DNA of 64,000 nucleotides from Rhynchonema sp. JSB1_4 (lineage: Eukaryota > Nematoda > Chromadorea > Monhysterida > Xyalidae), in the NCBI GenBank assembly GCA_030248065.1, contig JASAMV010006604.1:1-64000 (forward strand), in the 5' to 3' direction. A program made the position numbers and the translations under genes. Position 1 is the first letter of the stretch; each line of letters opens with the position of its first letter. Of the stretch, positions 50,501-59,286 are shown in pieces. Below the pieces are notes generated by a model. It made no database searches. It was not told where the DNA came from and worked only from the letters and a program-made list of their open reading frames with translations.

Positions 50501-52837
50501 TAATCGTATCAACTTATAAAAACTTAGAGCGCTTACAAAAAATCGCAAACCTCACCTTATTGCTCCACAGGCGCTCACGCAGAAAGTTTGCCAAATTGTC
50601 ACTGCGTCTGATGTCGGGCACGGGGATGGCGACCGCTGCAAATAACAGGGCATCGACTTTTGGGGCAAAATGATCAGTTTTTATGGTTGGCCTTGACGAA
50701 CATGAATGAAACAGGGCACAACACCAAAAGTATATCCGCGGCTTGGCCGCGGACATTTTTTCTGTCTCGATCTGAATTATTCATAATCTATGTATAATAC
50801 GCCTGTGACATTAGCCAACGAATTCATGAATTCGCAGCGACCCGCAACATTGGAACTAATTTTTCGAGATCAAGTTCGGTCATGGTGGCAAAACTTGTTA
50901 CAAATCGCGGTGGAGCACAACCTGTGTGCCGGTCAAAATCACGGAAACCGAAATCGCAAGACACACGCACAACACAACCCGTTTTGCAACCAAACCAGCC
51001 TCCACAAAACTGCGCGCGCTTGTTTGCCAGCATACTGCACCCCGGTCATAACAAACAACCTTTACGTTGGTTGAACGTTTGGTAGTCGAAAAAACATCAA
51101 ATCAAAAATCCGTTACGGACATTTGTTTCAGCCCAGCACACCCGTACCTCACCTTTCAACGTCAAATAGTTTGCGTAGTCGAGCTCCTCCCTGAGCGCAA
51201 TTTCGGATCTCAGCGCCACCCTCGGATCGGGATGGTCCAGATCGATCCAGGGCGATGTGACGCCACACAGACACGCCGACCACTCGCTCGAATTTAGCTG
51301 TGCAATCAATGTGAGCGGCTGATGTTTCACATTCACACACGAATTTTGGGCAGATATGTTCTGATAAATATAAATGAATGCCATCGAATACTAGAATAAG
51401 GCTAATCGGGCTTGTGTCAAACTTGGTGATCGGATCGGACCCGTCTTGATGCACTCATACAGAGCAGGTTGAGAAAGATTACAGAGCCACAATTTCGATA
51501 TTGTTCGTTTTTAGCTACTGGAACAATTCTTACGGTTGTCGAAGACATCAGTGCCACCACCACGAAGTTCCTTACGGTCCTTGATGCAAAAACTACACGA
51601 GAATAATACAAGACACATCCGATCCTATAAGTATGTTTGATAACTCTCCATAATCTTGTTTTGCAAATGTTCTTTATGCATAAGTGAATTGGAAGGACTC
51701 ACGATTGACTCAACAACGCAAGAAACAGGTGACAGCACCTTGGCTGTGGACAGAACAATTGCGCTGTTCAAAATTTTGGTGCAAAGCATCAAGTCCTTCA
51801 GGATTCCACCACGGTAAGTCAATTTTTAATTGAATCCCTCTTGCAAGCAACCAGAAGCAAGGAACCGTTTGTTTTCATCTCCAACTAAAGAGCCATTAAA
51901 ATACTCTTATGATACTCTTGGGAGAAACTTTTCAAACGCGTTGCCTGATCCGTAAAGCGCATTATGCGTATTAGCTGCAGAGGTCACGTGACTGCCAGCC
52001 ACTCAACACACAAGTCTAACGTAGTGATTTGCGAAATGCTACGATTCAGCTGGCTGCGTGTGCTTTACGGATCAGGTAACGCCTTTGAAAAATTTCTTCC
52101 AAAAGTATTGTCAGAGTTTATCCTGTCCACACACCAAAAACAAAACAAATTCCATACCTGTGCAGGCGTCAGTCCAATGTCAGGCACATCCACATCGCTG
52201 CTAGGGTCATATTTGGCGCGTTGCACTCCACCCAGTGGATGCAGCACAAATTGCAGGTTGATGTTGAGGAAACGTCTGATCATGCTCTGAAAATGAGCAA
52301 CAGTGAAAAATATGCACCTTTTCCATCTGTTTTGCCCACGCGGTAAAAATAGCAATGCTTAGGCTTTCAATGAAAATTTTCTGAGGCACCAATGTTCTGC
52401 GGTCACAACTAAACACTGCGCCCTTTTTTCATGCAGTACCCAACAGCCACTGGTATTAAAAATGCAAGTCTAAACGCACACTAGAGCAACAAAAAATTCT
52501 AATGATTGAGTGTGAAACATTGCAGTTCGTTGGGCAGCCATCGCCAGTTAACAATCCGAGATCGGGGGGGGGGGGGGGGGGTGGTCAAAATTATCCACGA
52601 AAAACACGGCGAGCTCGACTTGGCCACAAATACCTGCCGTTCGGATGAAGGCAGCTCGAGCCAGCGTCCTACGTGCGGCCACACCAAGCACATCACTTTG
52701 TGCACACCAACCGTAATCTTTTGGTCATGCTCGGCACTTTGCGGCATCAATTGTCCGCCCACCACCGCCTTCATCGGTTTCGGTCCCATTGGGATCAAGG
52801 GCACTTGACTGTTATTATCGCCGCGACCAGATGACAT
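41576..52837 (-). CDS. PRMT5: Protein arginine N-methyltransferase 5 (type II, symmetric dimethylation)
   Basis: Eighteen exons in continuous phase: 52634-52837 (ATG), 52158-52286, 51153-51297, 50556-50635, 50390-50446, 50173-50265, 49769-49870, 48609-48728, 48245-48412, 47000-47135, 46448-46524, 46072-46212, 45563-45738, 44818-44980, 42674-42781, 42139-42285, 41788-41849, 41576-41678 (stop TAG); about 736 residues against 637 in human. Order: extended N-terminus; TIM barrel ([38 protein letters not shown]); dimerisation arm ([12 protein letters not shown], keeping the Phe that directs symmetric methylation in the family); Rossmann SAM domain (motif [16 protein letters not shown], double-[20 protein letters not shown]); beta-barrel (GMFSWFP) and VWYEW near the C-terminus. 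The strand that normally follows the 44818 exon (about 15 residues, MPYVV-like) was not found, so one small exon is probably missing. PRMT5 with WDR77 methylates histones and Sm proteins. Confidence 0.93.
42567..42612. repeat. Dispersed ~40-bp imperfect palindrome
   Basis: Begins TTTTCACAGACGGGTG and contains GACCAAGGTCACCGTCAGTG; intron of PRMT5. Confidence 0.65.
42809..43106. mobile_element. 298-bp foldback MITE, TAAAGGCAATCTACGGG ends
   Basis: The left end TAAAGGCAATCTACGGGAGG is mirrored by CCTCCCGTAGACTGCCTTTA. Inverted arms of about 55 bp continue through CACTCAGCCCCCGAATACCG. It lies in the intron between PRMT5 exons at 42674 and 44818. The target duplication is uncertain. Confidence 0.8.
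43686..44094. mobile_element. 409-bp hAT-type MITE, CAGTGGTGTCGTT family, 8-bp duplication CACCAAGC
   Basis: Starts CAGTGGTGTCGTTAGG and ends CGAAGCCACTG. CACCAAGC is duplicated exactly at 43678-43685 and 44095-44102. A G-tract near the left end is followed by GGTATGGGGTATGGGAAAT repeats. It is about 90 percent like the element at 54051 by eye. It sits in a PRMT5 intron and has split a copy of the dispersed 40-bp palindrome. Confidence 0.92.
48168..48210. repeat. Dispersed ~40-bp imperfect palindrome, inverted
   Basis: Contains CACTGACGATGACCTGGCGC and CCGTCTGACAAAG; intron of PRMT5. Confidence 0.68.
48445..48605. mobile_element. Truncated copy of the TAGGGTTAGAG hAT-type MITE
   Basis: Begins GGTTAGAGCCATGTCGGGCA and carries GATGTCGGGTGTTTCGGGAC and CTTGGAACCAAATGTTCCA-like sequence also present at 56767-57204. 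The right third is missing. It fills most of the intron between PRMT5 exons 48245 and 48609. Confidence 0.7.
48835..49097. mobile_element. GGGTGGAATT-family MITE with a nested MITE, target duplication TTA
   Basis: The left end GGCTGGGATTCTCGAAACGG is a diverged form of GGGTGGAATTTTCGAAACGG and the right end is AAAATTCCACCC. TTA flanks both ends (48832-48834, 49098-49100). The hairpin centre GAAACATTCC/GCAATGTTTC is shared with 35561. A GGCC-type element interrupts it at 48932-49028. PRMT5 intron. Confidence 0.8.
48932..49028. mobile_element. 97-bp MITE, GGCCGAATT family, nested
   Basis: Starts GGCCGAATTCACAACGCATG and ends ATGCATTGTGAAGCCCGCC, nearly exact inverse ends. It is inserted in the arm of the element at 48835, where uninterrupted relatives read CACGTTTACACC. 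A second family copy is at 30638. Confidence 0.78.
49331..49546. repeat. ~215-bp foldback, GGCAAGTCCATTGGC family
   Basis: AACTTTGAAGGCAAGTCCATT at the left and AAGTCCTTGGCTTGC at the right are inverted. Inside is a second hairpin, AATTTCGACCAGCATAAACG against TTTTACGCTGGTCGAAATT. The inner hairpin also recurs near 26350 and 46860. PRMT5 intron. Confidence 0.6.
51913..52117. mobile_element. ~205-bp MITE, GACAATACTTTTGGGAG family, short copy
   Basis: The left part ACTCTTGGGAGAAAC, then AACGCGTTGCCTGATCCG, is mirrored by CGGATCAGGTAACGCC and CCAAAAGTATTGTC. It is a short internal-deletion relative of 22102-23046. PRMT5 intron. Confidence 0.72.
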
Positions 52838-53605
52838 TTAGGAGCTTGGATCTGAAAAAGTTATAATCCGAAACATCAGCCGGTTAAAAATTAATTATTG
52901 GATTCAAACGCAAAAGCACACACAGAACAGTTAAAGTATTGAGTTAATCGGTAGAATGTACCGAATATTCGATTGCTGAGACGTAACTGTTAAATCACAT
53001 CATTTCTTTATCAGATGCATAAAAATGAGCAGAAATGACTCGTTTCGCCAACCAATCGTGTCACACAAACAATACCAGCAGCAACAATAGAAACGCAATT
53101 GCACGAAAAAAGTGGAACATTATTCGAGATTTTAAGCAAATACCAAGTATTAGGAATAATGTGGCAATCTATGTACCGTAGCGATACAACGAAGATACTA
53201 CTATGCCACTTTTAAAAGAAGCAAGCTCTACATTAAAAAACACCAAACTGAAAATCGATTGACACAAAAAACAAGCCGCTCCAATAAATGCACGGGGAAA
53301 TACGCATGCAAAACCGGTTGAAAGTTGCTTTTGAACGCTGGTGGTACTTCAGAAAATTCACACAATGAAAATCTCGACCAAGTGAAAAATGCCTCTAAAT
53401 AAATAACCGAAACCGGATTTTCGATAAATGGTCAACTATCGTTCATTTATTGGGGACCAGAGCAGTGTTTTTTTACAGTTTGCAACAAAGCAGGTTCAAG
53501 ATCAGGTGAAAACGACAAAAAAAAATCATCAATAATCGACCAGACCGAGGCAGCAGCAGAATGATTGCATGAAAATTGGCAATGTGTACGGGCGTGACAC
53601 ACCGC
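52838..53605. other. Short intergenic spacer between PRMT5 and cornichon
   Basis: This holds the PRMT5 promoter and the cornichon 3' untranslated region. A minus-strand AATAAA (TTTATT at 53445-53450) lies about 155 bp after the cornichon stop and is a plausible polyadenylation signal. No further gene is seen. Confidence 0.45.
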
Positions 53606-56600
53606 TCATGTTGACGTGACCAAAACGTAGATCATGCTGAAACGCAAATAGAATTACGGTTATCAGTTTGAACTTGCAATTATCAAAGAGCATATGAGCA
53701 CATGTTTGCTTGATCAGGTGATACCGTGCGTAAGAGTAAAGAAAACAAGAGCCAGATCACCTAGAACAGCAAGTCTGCGAAATAAATCACTGATCGGGCA
53801 CTTTATTCAATTCGAGCACTCACAAGGAATTAGCCCATGCAAAAATGCACAAAATGGGTGGAATTTTCGAAACGGTGTAAAGGTCAGTTGGGCGTAAAGG
53901 TCGGTGTGAAGTTCGGTCGAAAGCTCGGTCGGCGTAGCTCGGTGTAAAGGTGAAACATTGCCTGTTATTAACGTGGAATGTTTCAAGTTTACACCGAGGT
54001 CTATCACACTGAGCTGTCGACCGAGCTTTCCACCGACCTTTACACCCAACCAGTGGTGTCGTTAGGGGGGGGTTGGGGGGGGGGTTACTCCCCTGGTATG
54101 GGGTATGGGAAATCGGACGGGGGTATGGGGTATGGGAAATTTTTCACTTTTGGAACAAGCACCCCTAAGAAATTACTTTTTGACCCCGAGAAGTACCAAA
54201 ATTGACCATTTTCGCCTAAAAATGTCAAAAATCGCTTGCTGTCGCAAGAAAACTCTGTTTTAAGCACTTTTGGACCACTTTTTGGTACTTTTAGAAGATT
54301 TTTGGGGTCATTTTTTTTCAAAACCCCCACCCTGGGTATGGGAAATTTTTGAGTTTTTGGAGAAACCCCCCCTGGTATGGGAAATTTTTGATTTTTTTTG
54401 GGTATGTATGGGAAATTTCCCGAAAATTGGGCTGGGCATGGGAAAATTTCGATTTCTCAACGACACCACTGCACCCAACTGACCTTTACACCGTTTCGAA
54501 AATATCACCCAATATGGTACTAATGGCAAAACATTTCAGTTGCTTTAGTGACAAGACAAACACTGCGGCCCGGGCACAAGAGCGACCAAAATGAACAAAA
54601 ACTCAAATCCAATCAAAATCCGGGATCAACAAAACCAACCTGTACAAATAATAGAAGAACGAAATGAGATAGAATCCGAGTTTGGCCCATCCCTCTTTCA
54701 TACATCGACTCATTTCATCGGCGTTCATTATCGTCGTCGGGTCGTACAGACCGGGACCGCTCATCACCGGACGATTCGCGTATCTGCAAACAAATGGATT
54801 CGTTATCTTTGGGTTAGAAGAGTACTGTCGGGTGTCGGATACCAAAAAAGGGCAGGTGTCGGGTACCTGACACCCGACAGTCGTCACAAAGAGTAGTAAT
54901 TTTGAATGAAACCTTTTTTCGAACCAAATGTTCCCCAAAAAGTGCAAATGTGGCGCTTTGGTGTCTATTTGGTTAGGACCTTTTTGAATTCAGTAAGTTC
55001 AGCTAAAATTTGCATTCATGAGGCAAAAATCACATTTTTGCCTGGTTTTGGTCTAAAAACACGATGTCGGGTGTCGGGTATTTTTGCATATTTTCAAAAC
55101 TGTGTCGCATTTTTTCCCAGATAACTTTTTAGGTAACTCCAGAGTCCAGATGTCGAGAACTACCCCCAGATCTCTACCCCTGTCCGTTCTTCAAGAAGCA
55201 TTTGTGCAAGTGTTCAGTTAAAGCGGGACAGGGTTTCGCGTCAAATGTTGCGAAAAAACAATGGTCACAAAAGAACCCAAGAACATTTAATGGATCAAAA
55301 AAGCAGACGGCTAATTATTTTTGCTTGATATTCTTGACCTTGTGTGAAAAATACGTCAAAAACAAAATTATCGAATCCTGGCAAGACAGAAATAATTTTA
55401 CCGCAGGGAAGCCGTGGAAATTTATTTGGTTTCCGACAAGAAGGAGCTAGCCCACCCTCTTTATAAGTGACATGATGAGGACCGGCCACATTCTGTTCGG
55501 TCACTATAAAATACAGTATGTCCACATATACTTGCGGGCCGGAAAAAAAACGTTTTTTTTTCGAAAAAAAACCGAAAAAAACCGTTTTTTTCCGAGGACC
55601 GGAAAAATACGTTTTTATTTTTCCGAAAATTTTTCCAAGTGGCAACTTTTGGAAAAAAACCGTTTTTTCCAAAAATTTCCGAAATATTTTCAAAGGTTGC
55701 GAAAGGATGTTGTCAAAACCAATGTAAATCGGTGCTAAACAGTTCAAAATCAGCACTTTTTAATCTCCAGGTGCATTTTTAGCCTGTTTCAGGCCATTTC
55801 CAGACAAAATTTTCTCCAAAATAGGCGTTTTTGGACCATGGGTATCCTTAAGTACTGGAAAAATATTTGGAAAAAAACGGTTTTTTTTCCAAAAATATAT
55901 TTTGCGGAAAAATACGCAAGTATATGTCCACAGCGTATGGGGTGGCAATTATCAGGTTAACAACAGATCGATTGAGGACCAAATTTCTTCAGCTATCCAT
56001 TATCTACAGGGTTCCACAGTATGAAGACAGAGTGTCACTCTAAGGAGGCCAGACTGTGCATGTGGTAACTGCCAACCCCGCATCCCACCAACCTGTACGC
56101 ATGATATGCCAGCAGCGGTACATTCCACGCGAGCGAGCCGAATTGGAATGCGAACACAAACATGCAGGTGAATAGTGCGTGACAGATGAATTCGGGCAGG
56201 ACTAGCTGCAAATAGCAGAAGCAATCGGTCATATCAGATCAGCCACGGGCAGTGTTCACTGGAAAACAAACGAACAAATACCAACAGCGCAGACACAAAG
56301 CTTTCAGCGCATGGTCTTTTTTAACCAAATTTACTAGCTTTTAAGATAGTAAATTTTTTCAGGAACTACTAAATTTTAGAATTTAGTAGCTTTTTGCTAC
56401 AAAATTTTTCATTGGCTAAAAAGAGCTAGTAAATTTTAGAAAAAACCCACTAAATTTTACCTTCTCAGAAGCATTTTTAAGGGGAAATAACGGAAAATTT
56501 CGCGCGCTACGCGCGCATTCCGGTCACCTGCTTTGGTACCATACCGTGCCGTTTGTGGCTCAAATGAGCTGTACATCATCAGTTGGTTGATGCCCTAGCT

Positions 56601-59252
56601 TCAAAGTGCTAAATGTTGCACTTAAAGTACTACTGTTGTAGATGTTTAATGGGCTGGGTACCAGACCATTAATGTGATGTAAACATGTTTCGCTGACCTA
56701 TTGGGATATTAACAGTTGCGGGACAGTGGTACAACCACAGTAGATTTCAACAACTGGGCCGGTGATTAGGGTTAGAGAGATCTCGGGTGTCGGGTGCCAA
56801 AAAAGTGTAGGTGTCGGGTGTCGGGTACAACCAGATGTCGGGTGTCGGTTTTTTTTGGGACCCGACACTCGACACTTACGGTTCAAAACATCAGTTTTGG
56901 TGAGAGAAGAATTTTGAGAGAAAATTTTCTTCGAACCAAATGCTTCCGAAGACGCAGAATGTGACATTTTGGTGTTTATTTCGTGTGAAAGTACTTGAAT
57001 CCAGTAACTTGAGCCAAAAAATTGCACTAATGATGCAAATGAGCAAAAATTTGCCTGTTTTTGGGCCAAAAACAAGTGTCGGGTGTCGGGTTTTTTCAAA
57101 AACTAGATGTCGGGTGTCGGGTTTTTTTTGCAACTGTCGGGTGTCGGCTTTTTTTCTCAGATGTCGGGTGTCGGGTACCCCCCCCCCCCCGACCTCTAAC
57201 CCTACCGGTGATGGTCAGCAGAGTATCAGTGGATCAATGGGGAGCCCCAGCCAGCAAGATAATCCTATTAGCTGTCCAAAGTTATTTCCAAAGGTAACAA
57301 ACGGCCATTAGCGCGCTTGTCGTCAGTCCATGTCCGGTTGTGTGGTCAAGGTTAACAGTTTTGTTCTTTGTGTGGACAACTAGCTTTGTGTCCGATATGC
57401 TCCACAGCTACTGGCTTGTCAATGTCAACAACGAAAAAATGGAGCAGCAGTCATTTCCGCGTTTCGCGTGGGTGCCTGTTAGTGTGGACGTGTATGACAG
57501 AAGTTTCTAGCGTGTAGCAACCCACGGAGCTGGAGCACAATACAAAGCACTTCAAACATGACCAATTCAACAAAAAGGAAGATGCAAAATCCCAAAATTT
57601 TCGCGCCATCATTCTCCACTCGGTTATACCTTCTTGGGTGTCAAAAAGGCCACTAACGGTAATAAAACGACGTAATATAACCCCCGTTTGATATAAGTCG
57701 GTAAATTGTGGAAATCGACAGCAATAAGGTGGTAAACACCTAAAAACGTGGTCTTTGGAGCAAGCTAGTAAAATTTTTGAAAAGCTACTAAATTTTTCAG
57801 TTTAGCAGCTTTTTGCGAGTAGCCGAATTTGAAAAAATAAACCCTGTTTCAGCGCAAGCGAAGCGCAAAAATACATGGAATAACTTGGCACAAAAGCCTG
57901 CAATTGACATTCGGGCACCTCATTTTTTGTGCTCCTCGTGCACGCATAAGAAAAAACACAAACGCAGGCAAAAGTAAACGCAACTGACATTGTTCATGCT
58001 GCGACATTGCTCGATTGGATTTTTGTAATCAGTCTTCAGTTCGTCGATGCAGATAATCTGCAACCAAGCAGGAATTTTCCTTATTATTCACCTGTATGTC
58101 CAGCATCAGTGTAGTTCCTGGGGGGGAGGGGGTCCCCCTCGGCAGTGTAGTTCCTGGGGGGAGGGGGTCCCCCCTCGGGTACGCTATCTCCCCCTCAGGT
58201 GGTACACTATCCCCCTATCTCCCCCTCCGGGTATACTTGCGGGCCGGAAAAAAACCGTTTTTTCCGGAAAAAAACCGAAAAAAAACCGTTTTTTTCCGAG
58301 GCCCGGAAAAAAACGTTTTTATTTTTCCGGAAATTTTTCCAAGTGGCAACTTTTGGAAAAAAACGGTTTTTTTTCAAAAATTTCCGAGATATTTTCAAGG
58401 GTTGCGAAAGGATGTCGTCAAAACCAATGTAAATCGGTGCTAAACAGTTCAAAACGAGCACTTTTTAATCTCCAAGTGCATTTTTAGCCCGTTTCAGGCC
58501 AGTTCCAGACAAAATTTTCTCCAAAATAGGCGTTTTTGGATCTTAAGTACTGGAAAAATATTTGAAAAAAAAACGGTTTTTTTCCGGAAAAAACGGTTTT
58601 TTTTTCAAAAATATATTTTGTGGAAAAACACGCAAGTATACCTCCGGGTACACTATCTCCCCCAATTTTTGCCTAAAATAGGCATTTTTAGGCCTAAAAT
58701 GGGCATTTTTAGGCCTAAAATGTGTGATTTTTGGGTCAATGTTCTCAAAAGTCGCCAAAATACCCTTTTTATGAAGAATTTTTTCTAAACAGGGGTAAAA
58801 GTAGGTCAAATTTTCGACCTAAAAAAGCGACGTTTTCCTGATTTTGGGTCTTCCCCCCCTTCCCCCCAGGGAGGCAGCGTTGGAGGTGCGTGGGGGGTTG
58901 GGGAGGGGTAAGCCCCCAGTACAGTAGGTATCCACCCTCGCCTGGTACAGTAGGTATCCCCCCCGATGTTTGGCATGGTACAGTAGGTACCCCCGATTCC
59001 ACTAAAAATGGACATTTTAGTACAATTGCTACGAGCCAATTTTTTAAATAAAAAACTCTGCCCTACCGCACCCCCCCAGGAGAGGCGGACCCCACCCCAG
59101 CCCACCCCCCCCCCCCCACCCCCCCCAAAACCCCCCCCCAACCCCCCCCCCCACAACCCCCCCCACCCACCCCCCCACCCCCCCCACCCCCCCCCCCCCC
59201 CCCCCCCCCCCCACCCCCCCCCCCCCCCCCCCCCCACCCCCCCCCCCCCCCC

Positions 59253-59286
<34 letters not shown>

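Noticed and set aside
51700..51815. Plus-strand exon-like stretch ending in a good donor (CACG|GTAAGT)
   Set aside because: It lies inside a PRMT5 intron on the opposite strand, with no partner exon and no recognisable protein.
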